A DNA stretch of 64,000 nucleotides from Simkaniaceae bacterium (lineage in GTDB: Bacteria > Chlamydiota > Chlamydiia > Chlamydiales > Simkaniaceae), in assembly GCA_030064985.1 (NCBI GenBank), contig JASJDV010000010.1, positions 1 to 64,000 on the forward strand. The letters are read 5' to 3'. A program made the position numbers and the translations under genes. The notes below the pieces were generated by a model, which saw only the letters and a list, made by a program, of their open reading frames with translations, was not told the origin of the DNA and ran no database searches. Each line of letters opens with the position of its first letter. The first letter of the stretch is position 1. Shown here in pieces: positions 24,097 through 33,926 of this stretch.

Positions 24097-26550
24097 ATGA
24101 ATAAAAAAGTTCTTGCGGCAATAGTCCCTCTTCTCTTTCTAGCAACACGTATGAACCCCGTCATTGCAGCACTGCCCTCTTCCGAAGTTTACGAAAGTAA
24201 ACAGGTCGGAAAAATCACCGTTGTCATGGAAAACCTGCTGCGAGGAGCTACTTTTACTCAAGAACGCGTCCTATCGAAGCTCCGTACAAAAGTAGGAGAC
24301 CCCTTCTCTCAATTAACTTTCGACCAAGACTTGAAGGCCCTTTTAGACGAGTATGACCGCGTTGTTCCCCAATTAGAAATAAGTCAAGGAAAAATCCACA
24401 TTACAATTAAGCTCTGGCAAAAACCGGTGATTCGTGCTGTTATATGGAACGGAAATACGAAAGTTAAAACACGCTCTTTGCAACGAGAACTCGGAATTAA
24501 AGCGCATACCGTTTTCAATCGAGAAGAGCTGAATCGTGCTTTCACAAAACTGAAAGAGTACTACATAAAAAAAGGTTACTTCGACTCACAGCTCGAGTAT
24601 AAGCTCATCCCGTACCCTAATACGAATGAAATTGATATCGAAATCACAGTCCATGAAGGAAATGCGGGACATATCAAAAAGATTTGCTTCAACGGATTTA
24701 GCAAAAAAGAAGAGTCAGCCATCCTAGATCTCATAACCACGAAAAAGTATAGCTTTTTCACCAGCTGGCTTACAGGTACAGGGAATTATCATGAAGAAGC
24801 GTTAGAACACGACAAACTCGTGATTGTTAATTATCTCCAGAATGAAGGATATGCCGATGCTCAAGTCAGTATTCAGTTGAAAAAGAGTAAAGAAGGACGC
24901 CTTGAGATCTACATCGGCGCTAATAAAGGTGAAATCTACAAATTTGGACAAATCAATGTGTCTGGAAATAAACTTTTAACAGACGAGCAAATCGAAAAAG
25001 TAATGATTATCAAAGACGGCTCAACCTTCTCACCTGAAAAACTTCGAGAGAGTATTGATAATATTAAAAACCTCTACGGCAGAAAAGGGTATATCGAAAC
25101 TGATATCAACTATTCTTTTCACCTTTCACGAACAGTTCCCGTTTACAATGTTGCTATTAGAATTACTGAAGGGGAACAGTTTAAAATCGGTCTGATCCGC
25201 GTTCTTGGCAATGTATCGACCAATAAAAACGTCATCCTTAGAGAGTCTCTTCTTGTCCCTGGAGAGGTCTTTGATTCTAAAAAACTCGAAGTCACACGCA
25301 TGCGCCTTGAAGCGATGGGATATTTCAAATCCGTTAATGTTTATTCTGTTAAGACAGCCGAAGATCAAGAGTTAGGTGAGAATTACCGCGATGTGATCAT
25401 TGAAGTTGAAGAAACTACCACTGGAAGTATTAGTCTTTTCTTTGGTTTTAGTACCCTTGAAAACATTTTTGGAGGCATCGATTTAGCAGAAAATAACTTC
25501 AACTATAGAGGTCTTACAAACTTTTGGAAAGACCTTTCGAACCTTCGTGGTGCTGGAGAATATGCCCATACTCGGGTCAAAATTGGTAAAAAACAACAAA
25601 GTTATACAGTTGCTTGGATGGATCCTTACTTCAGAGACTCCCTATGGCGCTTTGGCATTGAGCTCACTTATTCAAAAACGGGGATTCAATCTGATGACTA
25701 TCATATGAACTCTATTGGAGGATCGCTCTTTGGAAGCTATCCTCTGACTCCTTACTGGACCTACAGCTGGAAATACCGCGTCAAAAACTCAACGACTCAC
25801 ATTCATGGCATGGCAAATAGAGAAGCTCAAATAGAGCGACAAAATAGTGGTTGGGTAACAGGTCTTAGTAGCTCGCTTTCTTTTGATTCAATCGATAATG
25901 CCTATAAGCCTCACAGAGGATTCCGCTCTTCTTTTGAAATCGAGCTTGCAGGAGTGCGTCGCCAAGACGATGACCATACAATGTTCCCCTTCTTCAAATT
26001 TGCCTATCTAAATCACTATTATTATCCGGTTTGGCGTAAAGGAACGTTAAAGCTCAATTGGGAGTTCCGTTTTGCCTGTCCGCTCGGTAATGGAAAACCA
26101 GATCTGCTTCCAATGAATGAACGGTACTACTTAGGGGGAGAAACAACGGTCAGAGGTTATAAACCTTACGTTTTAGGTCCTCACTTTAGAAAGGAAAGTT
26201 CAATACCCGGTGAAAAAGGACCTGAAAAAGAGGACCCGAAAGGGGGTATTTCATCTACACTCCTTTCCATTGAATACAATCAAACGATTTTTAAGATGTT
26301 AGACTTTTTCACTTTTGTTGATGGAGGATCGATCTCTACTAACTATTTTGATATTCCTGACTTAAGAATATCCTGCGGCGCTGGAGCACGCCTTGAACTG
26401 GCTAATCGCGTTCCGATCACACTTGGCTTAGGTAAACCTATTAATCCTAGAAAACGCTTTACAGGTTACGAAAAAGGAACGCAAAAAAAGAAGTACGAGA
26501 AGCGAAAAGATGAAAAAGTCTTTTTTATCTCCATGGGAGGACAATTTTAG
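24097..26550 (+). CDS. bamA: Outer membrane assembly factor BamA (Omp85)
   Basis: The 817-residue protein has a signal peptide (about residues 1-25), five POTRA-type domains (about 40-425, e.g. 'VSGNKLLTDEQIEKVMII' and 'VLGNVSTNKNVILRESLLVPGE'), and a C-terminal beta-barrel (about 435-817) containing 'ERYYLGGETTVRGY', the conserved lid-lock loop region. It ends in phenylalanine, the usual outer membrane protein signal. It inserts beta-barrel proteins into the outer membrane. The chaperone gene ompH and lpxD follow. Confidence 0.96.
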   Translation: MNKKVLAAIVPLLFLATRMNPVIAALPSSEVYESKQVGKITVVMENLLRGATFTQERVLSKLRTKVGDPFSQLTFDQDLKALLDEYDRVVPQLEISQGKIHITIKLWQKPVIRAVIWNGNTKVKTRSLQRELGIKAHTVFNREELNRAFTKLKEYYIKKGYFDSQLEYKLIPYPNTNEIDIEITVHEGNAGHIKKICFNGFSKKEESAILDLITTKKYSFFTSWLTGTGNYHEEALEHDKLVIVNYLQNEGYADAQVSIQLKKSKEGRLEIYIGANKGEIYKFGQINVSGNKLLTDEQIEKVMIIKDGSTFSPEKLRESIDNIKNLYGRKGYIETDINYSFHLSRTVPVYNVAIRITEGEQFKIGLIRVLGNVSTNKNVILRESLLVPGEVFDSKKLEVTRMRLEAMGYFKSVNVYSVKTAEDQELGENYRDVIIEVEETTTGSISLFFGFSTLENIFGGIDLAENNFNYRGLTNFWKDLSNLRGAGEYAHTRVKIGKKQQSYTVAWMDPYFRDSLWRFGIELTYSKTGIQSDDYHMNSIGGSLFGSYPLTPYWTYSWKYRVKNSTTHIHGMANREAQIERQNSGWVTGLSSSLSFDSIDNAYKPHRGFRSSFEIELAGVRRQDDDHTMFPFFKFAYLNHYYYPVWRKGTLKLNWEFRFACPLGNGKPDLLPMNERYYLGGETTVRGYKPYVLGPHFRKESSIPGEKGPEKEDPKGGISSTLLSIEYNQTIFKMLDFFTFVDGGSISTNYFDIPDLRISCGAGARLELANRVPITLGLGKPINPRKRFTGYEKGTQKKKYEKRKDEKVFFISMGGQF

Positions 26551-26614
26551 TCCCATTAATTCCCAAGTTTGTTATGGTTAAATGCGAATTAAAAATGTTT
26601 TAAGGAGACTGCTC

Positions 26615-27184
26615 ATGAAAAAAAGACAAATCTTTATTTTATTCACTACGCTTTTATGTCTATCCTCTTTCAAAAGTTTTACCGATGAAGTTCCTTACGG
26701 AATTGTCAATTTTGGAAACTGTGTGACTGACTCTAAATACGGGAAACATGAGCAAGAACGGTTTGAGAATCAGCGTGAGCAGATGACCACATTGATGGCT
26801 GATATTGAAAAACAACTCAATGACATCGCTATTAAGTTCCAAGATCCTGAGTTTATCGATAGCCTTTCTCCCGAAGCTGAGCAAGAAATGAAGGCACGCT
26901 TTCAGTCTCTAAAAGAAGAGCTGAATCGGTCCCAAAATCAATACATGCAAGTCATGCAGCAAGCAAATATGAAACTTATGCAAACCATGAACAATCATAT
27001 CTCAAAAGCTTCAGAGACGATTGCTAAAAGGAAAAAGATCCCCATGGTTGTTAGAGAAGAGGCTTGCTTCTTTTATAATCCATCCTTTGACATCACAGTC
27101 TCTATCATTGAGGAAATGGACAAGAGCTATACTAAAGAGTCCAAAATCGCTGAAACTCCAGTTGTAGATCAAGTGAAAAAATAG
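26615..27184 (+). CDS. ompH: OmpH/Skp-family periplasmic chaperone
   Basis: Starting at ATG 26615, preceded by AAGGAGA, the 189-residue product has a signal peptide ('KRQIFILFTTLLCLSSF') and a long charged coiled coil with Gln, Glu and Met (about residues 45-140), typical of Skp. Skp holds outer membrane proteins for BAM. A start 33 bases upstream (26582) lacks a ribosome site. The C-terminal ~45 residues are an extension. Its position between bamA and lpxD is conserved in many bacteria. Confidence 0.88.
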   Translation: MKKRQIFILFTTLLCLSSFKSFTDEVPYGIVNFGNCVTDSKYGKHEQERFENQREQMTTLMADIEKQLNDIAIKFQDPEFIDSLSPEAEQEMKARFQSLKEELNRSQNQYMQVMQQANMKLMQTMNNHISKASETIAKRKKIPMVVREEACFFYNPSFDITVSIIEEMDKSYTKESKIAETPVVDQVKK

Positions 27185-27195
27185 GACAATCTTGT

Positions 27196-28257
27196 ATGGC
27201 TAAAGTGTTTTCGTTAGGTGAGCTTTCAAAGCTCACCGAAACAGATCTTGTTGGTGATCCAGATCAGGAGATCTCAAGCGTTGATAACTTGGAATCAGCA
27301 TCTGAAAAAGATGTCTCTTTTTTAGCAAATGCCAAATACAATGAGGCAATGAAACAATCAAAAGCAGGAGTCATCTGCATCGACCATAAAACCACTCTCA
27401 TTGAGGGGAAAAACTTCTTAATTTCTGATAATCCTTCACGCACATTTCAACTTATTGCAGAAAAAATCATTACCTCAACACATCGATGTTCTGGCTTTAA
27501 AGAAATTCACCCAACAGCCGTTGTGCATGAATCGGCGAAGATCGGGAAATCTGTTACCATTGGTCCCCATGCTGTGATTGATGCTTTTACCGAAGTCGGT
27601 GAAGGCTCGCAAATTTACCCCAATGTATACGTTGGGGTGGGAGCGAAAATCGGTCAAAATTGCATACTTTATTCTAATAGTACAGTGAGAGAGCGGTGTA
27701 TTTTAGGAAATCGTGTTATTCTTCAGCCAGGAGCCGTGATTGGGTCATGTGGCTATGGATACACAACTGACCCCAAAACAAGGCGACATACCAAGCTCGA
27801 ACAGCTTGGAAATGTTGTTTTAGAGGATGACGTTGAAGTCGGTGCAAACACAACGATTGATCGCGCTCGTTTTAAAGAAACCCTGATCAAAAAAGGGACA
27901 AAACTCGATAATCTCGTCCAGGTTGCTCACAACGTAGAGCTCGGAGAAAACAACATTATTGTTTCTCAAACAGGAATCGCCGGTTCTTCAAAACTTGGAA
28001 ACAATGTTTTCCTTGGAGGACAAGCGGGCGTTGTGGGCCATATTTCCATCACCGATAATGTCAAAGTTGCAACGCGTGGTGGTGTCAGCAAATCGATCAT
28101 AAAATCGGGAATCTATGGTGGAAGCCCCACTTCCCCCATGTCTGAATTTAATAAACGACAAGTCCTTCTTAGAAAGATTGGAACGTTTGTTAAAGATCTA
28201 GCTAATCTCAAAAAACGTATTGATAAATTAGATCATATTATTAAAAAAATATCCTAA
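27196..28257 (+). CDS. lpxD: UDP-3-O-(3-hydroxyacyl)glucosamine N-acyltransferase
   Basis: LpxD adds the second acyl chain in lipid A synthesis. The N-terminal uridine-binding domain (residues 1-95, 'SVDNLESASEKDVSFLAN') is followed by a left-handed beta-helix of hexapeptide repeats (about 100-300), with 'GSCGYGYTTD' and the catalytic histidine region 'LVQVAHNVELGENNII'. The C-terminus forms a short coiled coil. Length 353 is normal. It lies 11 bases after ompH. Confidence 0.95.
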   Translation: MAKVFSLGELSKLTETDLVGDPDQEISSVDNLESASEKDVSFLANAKYNEAMKQSKAGVICIDHKTTLIEGKNFLISDNPSRTFQLIAEKIITSTHRCSGFKEIHPTAVVHESAKIGKSVTIGPHAVIDAFTEVGEGSQIYPNVYVGVGAKIGQNCILYSNSTVRERCILGNRVILQPGAVIGSCGYGYTTDPKTRRHTKLEQLGNVVLEDDVEVGANTTIDRARFKETLIKKGTKLDNLVQVAHNVELGENNIIVSQTGIAGSSKLGNNVFLGGQAGVVGHISITDNVKVATRGGVSKSIIKSGIYGGSPTSPMSEFNKRQVLLRKIGTFVKDLANLKKRIDKLDHIIKKIS

Positions 28258-28335
28258 TTTTGTGGTTATAGATAGAGTTTTATTCTCTTAATCTGTTATC
28301 TTTAAGTTAAAATTATCCTGTGAGTTAGTGAGCCT

Positions 28336-29256
28336 ATGATCACCATCTACTACAAGGGTGAGCATGACGAAAAATTCATCGAAATCTCCGAGCCTAAAAA
28401 GGGATGCTGGATTCATGTCGAAGATGCAACCACCAATGACATCAATCAGATCAGTAAACTGATCGATCTAGAGTATACAGATATGTACGATGCCTTAGAT
28501 CGGTATGAAATCCCTCGCGTTGAAAGAGTCGATGAGACGGTCTTAATCTTTACCCGTCACCCTATCGATCCCGAAGCTGGTCTTTATACAACCACCTTTA
28601 CCATCATTCTGAGCAAAGATTACTTCATCACCATTTGTCCTCAGAAAAGCCAAATCGTCAAAAACTTTATTTCACAAAAACCTGAGATTAGCCCCTCTCA
28701 AAAGTCAAAATTCCTTATCTATATTCTCCTCAAAATTACTCAGGAATACACCCTTCAAATTAAGAAGATCCGGACAACAGTCCTTAAACAAGAAAAGAAG
28801 ATGTCTTATGTTGATAGTAAAGATATCACCAACCTCACCGGAAACGAAGAAGTCTTGAATCAGTACCTTTCCTCGCTTGTTCCTATCCGAAATGTACTTG
28901 AGTCGATTACTTCTGGTCGCTACACCCTCCTGTATGAAAAGGACCAAGACCTATTAGAAGATCTTTTGAATGCTAGTATGCAGTCAGAAGACCTTTGCTC
29001 GATTAATCTTAGAAGTATTAGAAGTCTCCGTGACTCCTACCAGATTATTTTTACGAATCAATTGAATAAGACGATTAAACTATTAACAGCTTTAACGATT
29101 ATCCTTAGTATTCCAACGATGATCGCCTCCCTGTATGGAATGAACGTCGGGCTTCCCATTGCGGGTCTTAAACACGCATTTTCAATTATCTTGATCATCA
29201 TCATCGTCCTATCAATCTTTTCCCTTCTTATCTTCCAAAGAAAAAAATGGCTTTAG
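28336..29256 (+). CDS. corA: CorA-type magnesium/divalent-cation transporter
   Basis: The 306-residue protein has a large N-terminal cytoplasmic domain with a long helix and two C-terminal membrane segments. The pore signature 'YGMN' is at residues 267-270, just after the first membrane helix, and the last residues 'QRKKWL' are basic, as in CorA. It forms a pentameric channel for Mg2+ (or Co2+/Ni2+). It lies 78 bases after lpxD and may be independently transcribed. Confidence 0.9.
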   Translation: MITIYYKGEHDEKFIEISEPKKGCWIHVEDATTNDINQISKLIDLEYTDMYDALDRYEIPRVERVDETVLIFTRHPIDPEAGLYTTTFTIILSKDYFITICPQKSQIVKNFISQKPEISPSQKSKFLIYILLKITQEYTLQIKKIRTTVLKQEKKMSYVDSKDITNLTGNEEVLNQYLSSLVPIRNVLESITSGRYTLLYEKDQDLLEDLLNASMQSEDLCSINLRSIRSLRDSYQIIFTNQLNKTIKLLTALTIILSIPTMIASLYGMNVGLPIAGLKHAFSIILIIIIVLSIFSLLIFQRKKWL

Positions 29257-29363
29257 ACTCTTACTTGTGAGCGTGAAACTTCAGAGTTGTTGCTATTTCA
29301 ATCAGAGCAGATTGAAAAAGCGGCATAAAAAAATGCTTTAAGTTAAAAAGAGAATTTTTCTAA

Positions 29364-30086
29364 TCAATTGGGAAGCATTCCTAACGCTTCAAAGGCTTGT
29401 TTGAGCTCGGCATTGTCAGGCTTATCTAAGGCTCCATTTTCATGAAGCCAACGAACATAACCGGGGGGCATGTCTTTGATCGGTGTGCCCCGATGCTTGC
29501 CAAAGGGCATGTGGCGGAGGATGTGTTTTTGATTCATTAACTCGATGATTGTTTCCATTGTCAAATCATCGATCATTAGAGAAAAAACTTGTTGAAGAAT
29601 GATCACGTCATCAAGAGCGCGATGGGCATCATTTGCTTCGATTCCATGGTACTCACGTAGGTGCTGCAACGAATGCCTTGGAAGGTCTGGTCGGTATTTT
29701 CTAGAAAATTTTAAGGAGTCAATGTAGAGCCAGTTTGGGATAGAAACATCATTTCTGCTATATTCGCACTCTAAAAAGGGTTTATCAAAAGCATCATTAT
29801 TGTGTGCAATTAGGACAACATTTTTACTACAAAATTCAATGAACTGTTTAGCGACTTCAGCAAAATTAGGGGCATCTTGGACCATTTCATCTGTAATATT
29901 GTGAATAGCGCTAGCTTCAGGAGGGATGGGACAACCTGGATTGATTAAGCTATGAAATGTTCGGTCTCTGACAGGATCAAAGGCCGCGATTTCAATGATT
30001 CGATCCTTGTCTGGGTGAACTCCTGTTGTTTCGGTATCGTAATAGATGGGTCTTTTAGCCATGCAGGTCATTTTAGCCAGGTTCAT
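29364..30086 (-). CDS. DnaQ-like DEDDh 3'-5' exonuclease
   Basis: The exonuclease domain (about residues 13-185) shows Exo I 'YYDTETTG' (Asp17, Glu19), Exo II 'VLIAHNNDAFDKPFLE' and Exo III 'HRALDDVIILQQVF'. A C-terminal piece of ~55 residues ('MPFGKHRGTPIKDMPPGYVRWL') is a DUF3820-type module found fused to such nucleases. It may act as a proofreading or repair exonuclease. In-frame ATGs at 30071 and 30062 are alternative starts; the last gives 'MAKRPIYYDTE'. Confidence 0.88.
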   Translation of the reverse strand: MNLAKMTCMAKRPIYYDTETTGVHPDKDRIIEIAAFDPVRDRTFHSLINPGCPIPPEASAIHNITDEMVQDAPNFAEVAKQFIEFCSKNVVLIAHNNDAFDKPFLECEYSRNDVSIPNWLYIDSLKFSRKYRPDLPRHSLQHLREYHGIEANDAHRALDDVIILQQVFSLMIDDLTMETIIELMNQKHILRHMPFGKHRGTPIKDMPPGYVRWLHENGALDKPDNAELKQAFEALGMLPN

Positions 30087-30153
30087 TATAAATTGTCAAA
30101 AAGACTTCTATAGGATATGATCACCTCTTTGAACAACCAAGTTGAAGAAGACT

Positions 30154-30309
30154 ATGCGCATTACTTTGACGCTGATCGGGTTACTTCTTTTCATGGTCAG
30201 TTGTTATCAGACACATGAAGATGGTGATCTGCGTGCGGTGCCTGTTACGAATAACCCTAATATTACTCCTCAAAAAGACTTGGGGCCCATGCAATCAATG
30301 CCCTATTGA
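30154..30309 (+). CDS. Small lipoprotein, 51 residues
   Basis: A short frame encodes 'MRITLTLIGLLLFMVSC', a signal peptide with a lipobox (FMVSC), followed by about 34 polar residues ending 'MQSMPY'. A GAAGA lies just before the ATG. The structure is typical of a small membrane-anchored lipoprotein. It precedes pdhA by 55 bases on the same strand. Function is unknown. Confidence 0.65.
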   Translation: MRITLTLIGLLLFMVSCYQTHEDGDLRAVPVTNNPNITPQKDLGPMQSMPY

Positions 30310-30364
30310 CTTAAGGTAGGTGAGATTGCAGCATGAATAATAGTTAAGGAAAGCTGACGCATCT

Positions 30365-31393
30365 ATGACAAAAAAAACCGTTCGCCCCCTTAAATATCAT
30401 TTCTTTGAACCCAAGGCCGAAGAAGCTAAAAAAGAACTCGGAAAAGAAGGACTTATCCATGTTCTCAAAGAGATGCTTCTCATCCGTCACTTTGAGATAC
30501 GGGCTGAATCTGCTTATCAACAAGGAAAAGTTGGCGGTTTCTTCCACGCCTATACGGGGCAAGAAGCCATCCAAACAGCGGCTTTTCATGCCATGGGCCC
30601 CGAAAATAACTGGTGGATCACCTCTTACCGTTGCCATGCACTGGCTTACCTCAACGGTGCAACTCCAAACGAAATGATGGCCGAACTGTATGGAAAGGCA
30701 ACGGGAAACGCCATGGGTCGAGGGGGATCGATGCATTTTTACGAAGATCGACTGCTTGGTGGTTTTGGGATTGTTGGAGGGCACCTCCCAATTGCAACAG
30801 GCGCTGCATTTTCCCTGAAGTATCAACGGCAAGATGGAGTTGCCATCTGTTTCTTGGGAGATGGTGCATTTGTTCAGGGAGCTGTCCACGAATCTTTTAA
30901 CCTCGCTTCTCTTTGGGATCTTCCCTGCATTTACGTTATCGAAAACAACCAGTGGGGAATGGGAACGGCAGTGAATCGGGCCCTTTGTGTTCAGCCCATT
31001 GCTGAGCACTTCGCCCCCGCTTATGGAATGGAAGCTTATACTCTTGATGGAATGGATTTTACCAGTTGCTATAGCGGATTTAAACATATTCATGAAAAAG
31101 TGCGAAAAACAAGCCGACCTGTTCTTGTTGAAGCTTTGACTGAGCGGTTTCGGGGACATTCAATTTCAGACCCAGGTCTTTACCGCTCTAAAAAAGAACT
31201 AGAAGCTGCTAAAGGACGAGATCCTATCCAACTTTTCAAAGAGTATCTGAAAAAAGAGAAGATTTTGACTGATGAAGCTTTTGAAGAGATCGATAGAGAG
31301 CAAAAAGATACCGTTGTTGACTCTATGCAATTTGCTGAAGAAAGTCCCCATCCAGAATTAACGACTTTAGAAGAGGATGTTTTTGCTCCATGA
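30365..31393 (+). CDS. pdhA: Pyruvate dehydrogenase E1 component, alpha subunit
   Basis: The 342-residue protein binds thiamine diphosphate: 'GDGAFVQGAVHESFNLA' through 'ENNQWGMGT' is the GDG-x(n)-N motif (about residues 164-200). 'YRCHALAYLNG' and 'GRGGSMHFY' are also typical, and 'YGMEAYTLDGMD' plus 'RFRGHSISDP' hold the phosphorylation-loop equivalent. E1 decarboxylates pyruvate and acetylates lipoyl-E2. Its stop overlaps the pdhB start (ATGA), so the genes are co-translated. Confidence 0.96.
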   Translation: MTKKTVRPLKYHFFEPKAEEAKKELGKEGLIHVLKEMLLIRHFEIRAESAYQQGKVGGFFHAYTGQEAIQTAAFHAMGPENNWWITSYRCHALAYLNGATPNEMMAELYGKATGNAMGRGGSMHFYEDRLLGGFGIVGGHLPIATGAAFSLKYQRQDGVAICFLGDGAFVQGAVHESFNLASLWDLPCIYVIENNQWGMGTAVNRALCVQPIAEHFAPAYGMEAYTLDGMDFTSCYSGFKHIHEKVRKTSRPVLVEALTERFRGHSISDPGLYRSKKELEAAKGRDPIQLFKEYLKKEKILTDEAFEEIDREQKDTVVDSMQFAEESPHPELTTLEEDVFAP

Positions 31394-32385
31394 GTAAGAT
31401 GCAGACAGTAGAATTAAGAGAAGCGCTTCGTCAAGCCATCAACGAAGAAATGGAGCGGAACGATAAAGTCTATCTTATAGGAGAAGAAGTTGCCGAATAT
31501 AATGGAGCCTATAAAGTTTCAAAGGGGCTTTTAGATAAATGGGGACCCAAACGCATTGTTGATACGCCTATTTCTGAAAATGGATTTGCGGGACTCAGTA
31601 TTGGAGCTGCACTAACAGGTCTTCGTCCGATTGTTGAATTTATGAGCTTTAACTTTTCCTTTGTTGCCTTCGATCAGCTCGTTTCAAATGCGTGTAAGAT
31701 GTATTACATGTCCGGAAACCGTTTCAGTGTTCCCATCGTTTTTCGAGGGCCAAACGGAGCGGCAGCCCAAGTCTCTTGTCAACACTCCCATTGCGTTGAG
31801 GCGATCTATGGGAATCTCCCAGGTTTTATTATCATAGCGCCGAGCAATCCTTACGACGCAAAAGGGTTGTTAAAAGCGGCGATTCGAAATAATAATCCTG
31901 TAATTTTCTTAGAAAATGAGCTCGATTATGGAATGAAGAGGGAAATTCCAACTGAGGAATACCTCCTCCCTATTGGAAGAGCAAAGATTTTGCGAGAAGG
32001 AAAGCATTTAACGCTTATCTCTCATAGCCGCATGCTTTCTCATTGTATGGAAGTCGCCCAGATGTTTGCGAAGAAGGAAATAGAGATTGAAGTGATCGAT
32101 CTGAGAACCATTAAACCTCTTGATATGGGAACCATTGCTGAATCTATTCGAAAGACCCATTTTGCAGTTCTTGTGGAAGAAGGCCATATTTTTGCCGGCA
32201 TTTCTGCAGAGATCGGATTTCAAATTCAAGAACAATGCTTTGATTTCTTAGATGCTCCTCTAAAACGGGTGTGTCAAATGGAAACACCTCTTCCTTACAA
32301 CAAAAGATTGGAGCGAGAGTCTCAACCTAATCCTGAGCGGATTGCAGAAGCCATTACGGAAACATTACATCTTAGGAGCCAATAA
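31390..32385 (+). CDS. pdhB: Pyruvate dehydrogenase E1 component, beta subunit
   Basis: The 331-residue transketolase-like subunit has 'VYLIGEEVAEYNGAYKVSKG' near residue 29, 'DTPISENGFAGLSIGAAL', 'RGPNGAAAQVSCQHSH' and C-terminal 'DLRTIKPLDMGTI'. Together with PdhA it forms the E1 heterotetramer. It overlaps pdhA by four bases; pdhC begins two bases after its stop. Confidence 0.96.
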   Translation: MSKMQTVELREALRQAINEEMERNDKVYLIGEEVAEYNGAYKVSKGLLDKWGPKRIVDTPISENGFAGLSIGAALTGLRPIVEFMSFNFSFVAFDQLVSNACKMYYMSGNRFSVPIVFRGPNGAAAQVSCQHSHCVEAIYGNLPGFIIIAPSNPYDAKGLLKAAIRNNNPVIFLENELDYGMKREIPTEEYLLPIGRAKILREGKHLTLISHSRMLSHCMEVAQMFAKKEIEIEVIDLRTIKPLDMGTIAESIRKTHFAVLVEEGHIFAGISAEIGFQIQEQCFDFLDAPLKRVCQMETPLPYNKRLERESQPNPERIAEAITETLHLRSQ

Positions 32386-32387
32386 CT

Positions 32388-33680
32388 ATGCCTTTTACCC
32401 TCACCATGCCGAAACTCTCACCAACAATGGAAGAGGGAACCATTGTCAAGTGGCATAAAAAAGAAGGAGACCAAGTTAAAAATGGCGAACTTCTCTTTGA
32501 AGTAGCAACGGATAAAGCAACCGTAGAACATGAAGCTCTTGATGGAGGTTTTTTAAGAAAGATCCTAGTTCCAGAAGGGAGTGAAGCTTCGGTGAACCAA
32601 GCCGTAGCAATTTTCACCGAATCTAAAGATGAAAGTATTGAAGAACATCAAGCTGAAGGAATGACGCAAAAAGAAGATGCCCCTTACGAAGCAACTTCAG
32701 CAGAAGGAGAAAAAGGAGAAACCTCTACTACAAAACCAGCTGCAACTGGAATAGCGCAAATGCATTTTCCTATCGAACCTCCCTTAGAGGATTACACCTT
32801 TGAATTTGATACCGAAATGAAAGACCGTCTAGCAGCATCTCCTCTTGCTAAAAAACTTGCCAAAGAAAAAGGAATCGATCTCACCTCAATCAAAGGATCA
32901 GGACCCGATGGTCGAGTGATGAGCCGCGATCTCGGTATGGGACAACCTGCTCTTTTCGCAAACTTTTCAACAGGGCGAAAACCGCTAGAAAAACCAGGAA
33001 GTTATACCGAAGAACCCGTGACTCCCATGAGAAAAGCAATTGGTTCAAAACTCCAGGCTTCCAAGACCTTTATTCCTCATTTTTATGTGCAACAAGATAT
33101 TGATGTTGAGGCGATGATTACCTTGCGCAACCAACTCAAAGAAGGAGGCATTAAAGTCACTTTCAATGATTTCATCATGCGAGCCACAGCTTTGGCTCTC
33201 CGAGAACATCCCAACATGAATTGCGGCTATGATACGGCTGGAAGCAAAATTATTTATTTTAAAACAATAGACATAGCGGTTGCTGTAAGTATTCCTGAAG
33301 GATTGATCACACCGATTGTTCGTCATGTGGATTATAAAAACTTAGGTCAAATCTCCACTGAAGTAAAACAGCTAGCAACTCTTGCTAAGGAAAGAAAGCT
33401 TTTAAAAGAGCAATACCAAGGGGGCTCTTTCACGATTTCTAATCTTGGAATGTTTGGAATTCATGATTTCCAAGCAATTATCAACCCTCCTCAAGTGTGT
33501 ATCTTATCCGTTGGAGGAATGCGCGATTGTCCCGTTGTCAAGGATGGTAAAGTGGTTGTAGGAAAACGAATGATGCTTTCCCTCTCTAGTGATCATCGCG
33601 TTGTCGATGGAGCCGATGCGGCGAACTTTATTGTTACCCTACAGAAATACCTCGAAAATCCCCCAATATTATTGATTTAA
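32388..33680 (+). CDS. pdhC: Dihydrolipoamide acetyltransferase (PDH E2)
   Basis: The 430-residue protein has one lipoyl domain (1-80; lipoyl Lys43 in 'VATDKATVEHE'), an acidic linker, a peripheral subunit-binding domain ('ASPLAKKLAKEKGIDLTSI', about 150-180) and a catalytic domain with 'SSDHRVVDGADAANF' (the catalytic His and Asp) near the C-terminus. It transfers acetyl from lipoamide to CoA. No E3 gene follows here. Confidence 0.96.
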   Translation: MPFTLTMPKLSPTMEEGTIVKWHKKEGDQVKNGELLFEVATDKATVEHEALDGGFLRKILVPEGSEASVNQAVAIFTESKDESIEEHQAEGMTQKEDAPYEATSAEGEKGETSTTKPAATGIAQMHFPIEPPLEDYTFEFDTEMKDRLAASPLAKKLAKEKGIDLTSIKGSGPDGRVMSRDLGMGQPALFANFSTGRKPLEKPGSYTEEPVTPMRKAIGSKLQASKTFIPHFYVQQDIDVEAMITLRNQLKEGGIKVTFNDFIMRATALALREHPNMNCGYDTAGSKIIYFKTIDIAVAVSIPEGLITPIVRHVDYKNLGQISTEVKQLATLAKERKLLKEQYQGGSFTISNLGMFGIHDFQAIINPPQVCILSVGGMRDCPVVKDGKVVVGKRMMLSLSSDHRVVDGADAANFIVTLQKYLENPPILLI

Positions 33681-33926
33681 CTTAATTCTAAATTTGCTAT
33701 TCTTGTCTTGAATGCAAAAAAAGAAATAGCTACGCTGCATAGCAATTTGAAGCCTTATCACAACCTTTCGCAATCCACGTTTAAATACCTGCTCCAGCCT
33801 TCTGTGTGCTGTCCTTGCTTTAGCAAAGATCTTCGGAGCGATTAGCAGCGCCTTAAAATGTCATTTCATACAACAGCCCTGCTCTAAAAAACCAAGAAAA
33901 GTATGCAACAAGTCCAGCATATTTTG
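33681..33926. other. Intergenic region with possible coding remnants
   Basis: This 246-base gap lies between convergent pdhC and the ABC transporter gene. On the minus strand a short frame reads 'YAGLVAYFSWFFRAGLLYE' and another, rich in Arg, Lys and Ala, is open for about 60 codons. Neither has a usable start. I see no terminator with a clear T tract. Confidence 0.25.

Noticed and set aside
30344..31159. A 271-codon minus-strand frame opposite pdhA
   Set aside because: pdhA is a clear gene with conserved motifs; the antisense frame has no recognisable domain and is a shadow.
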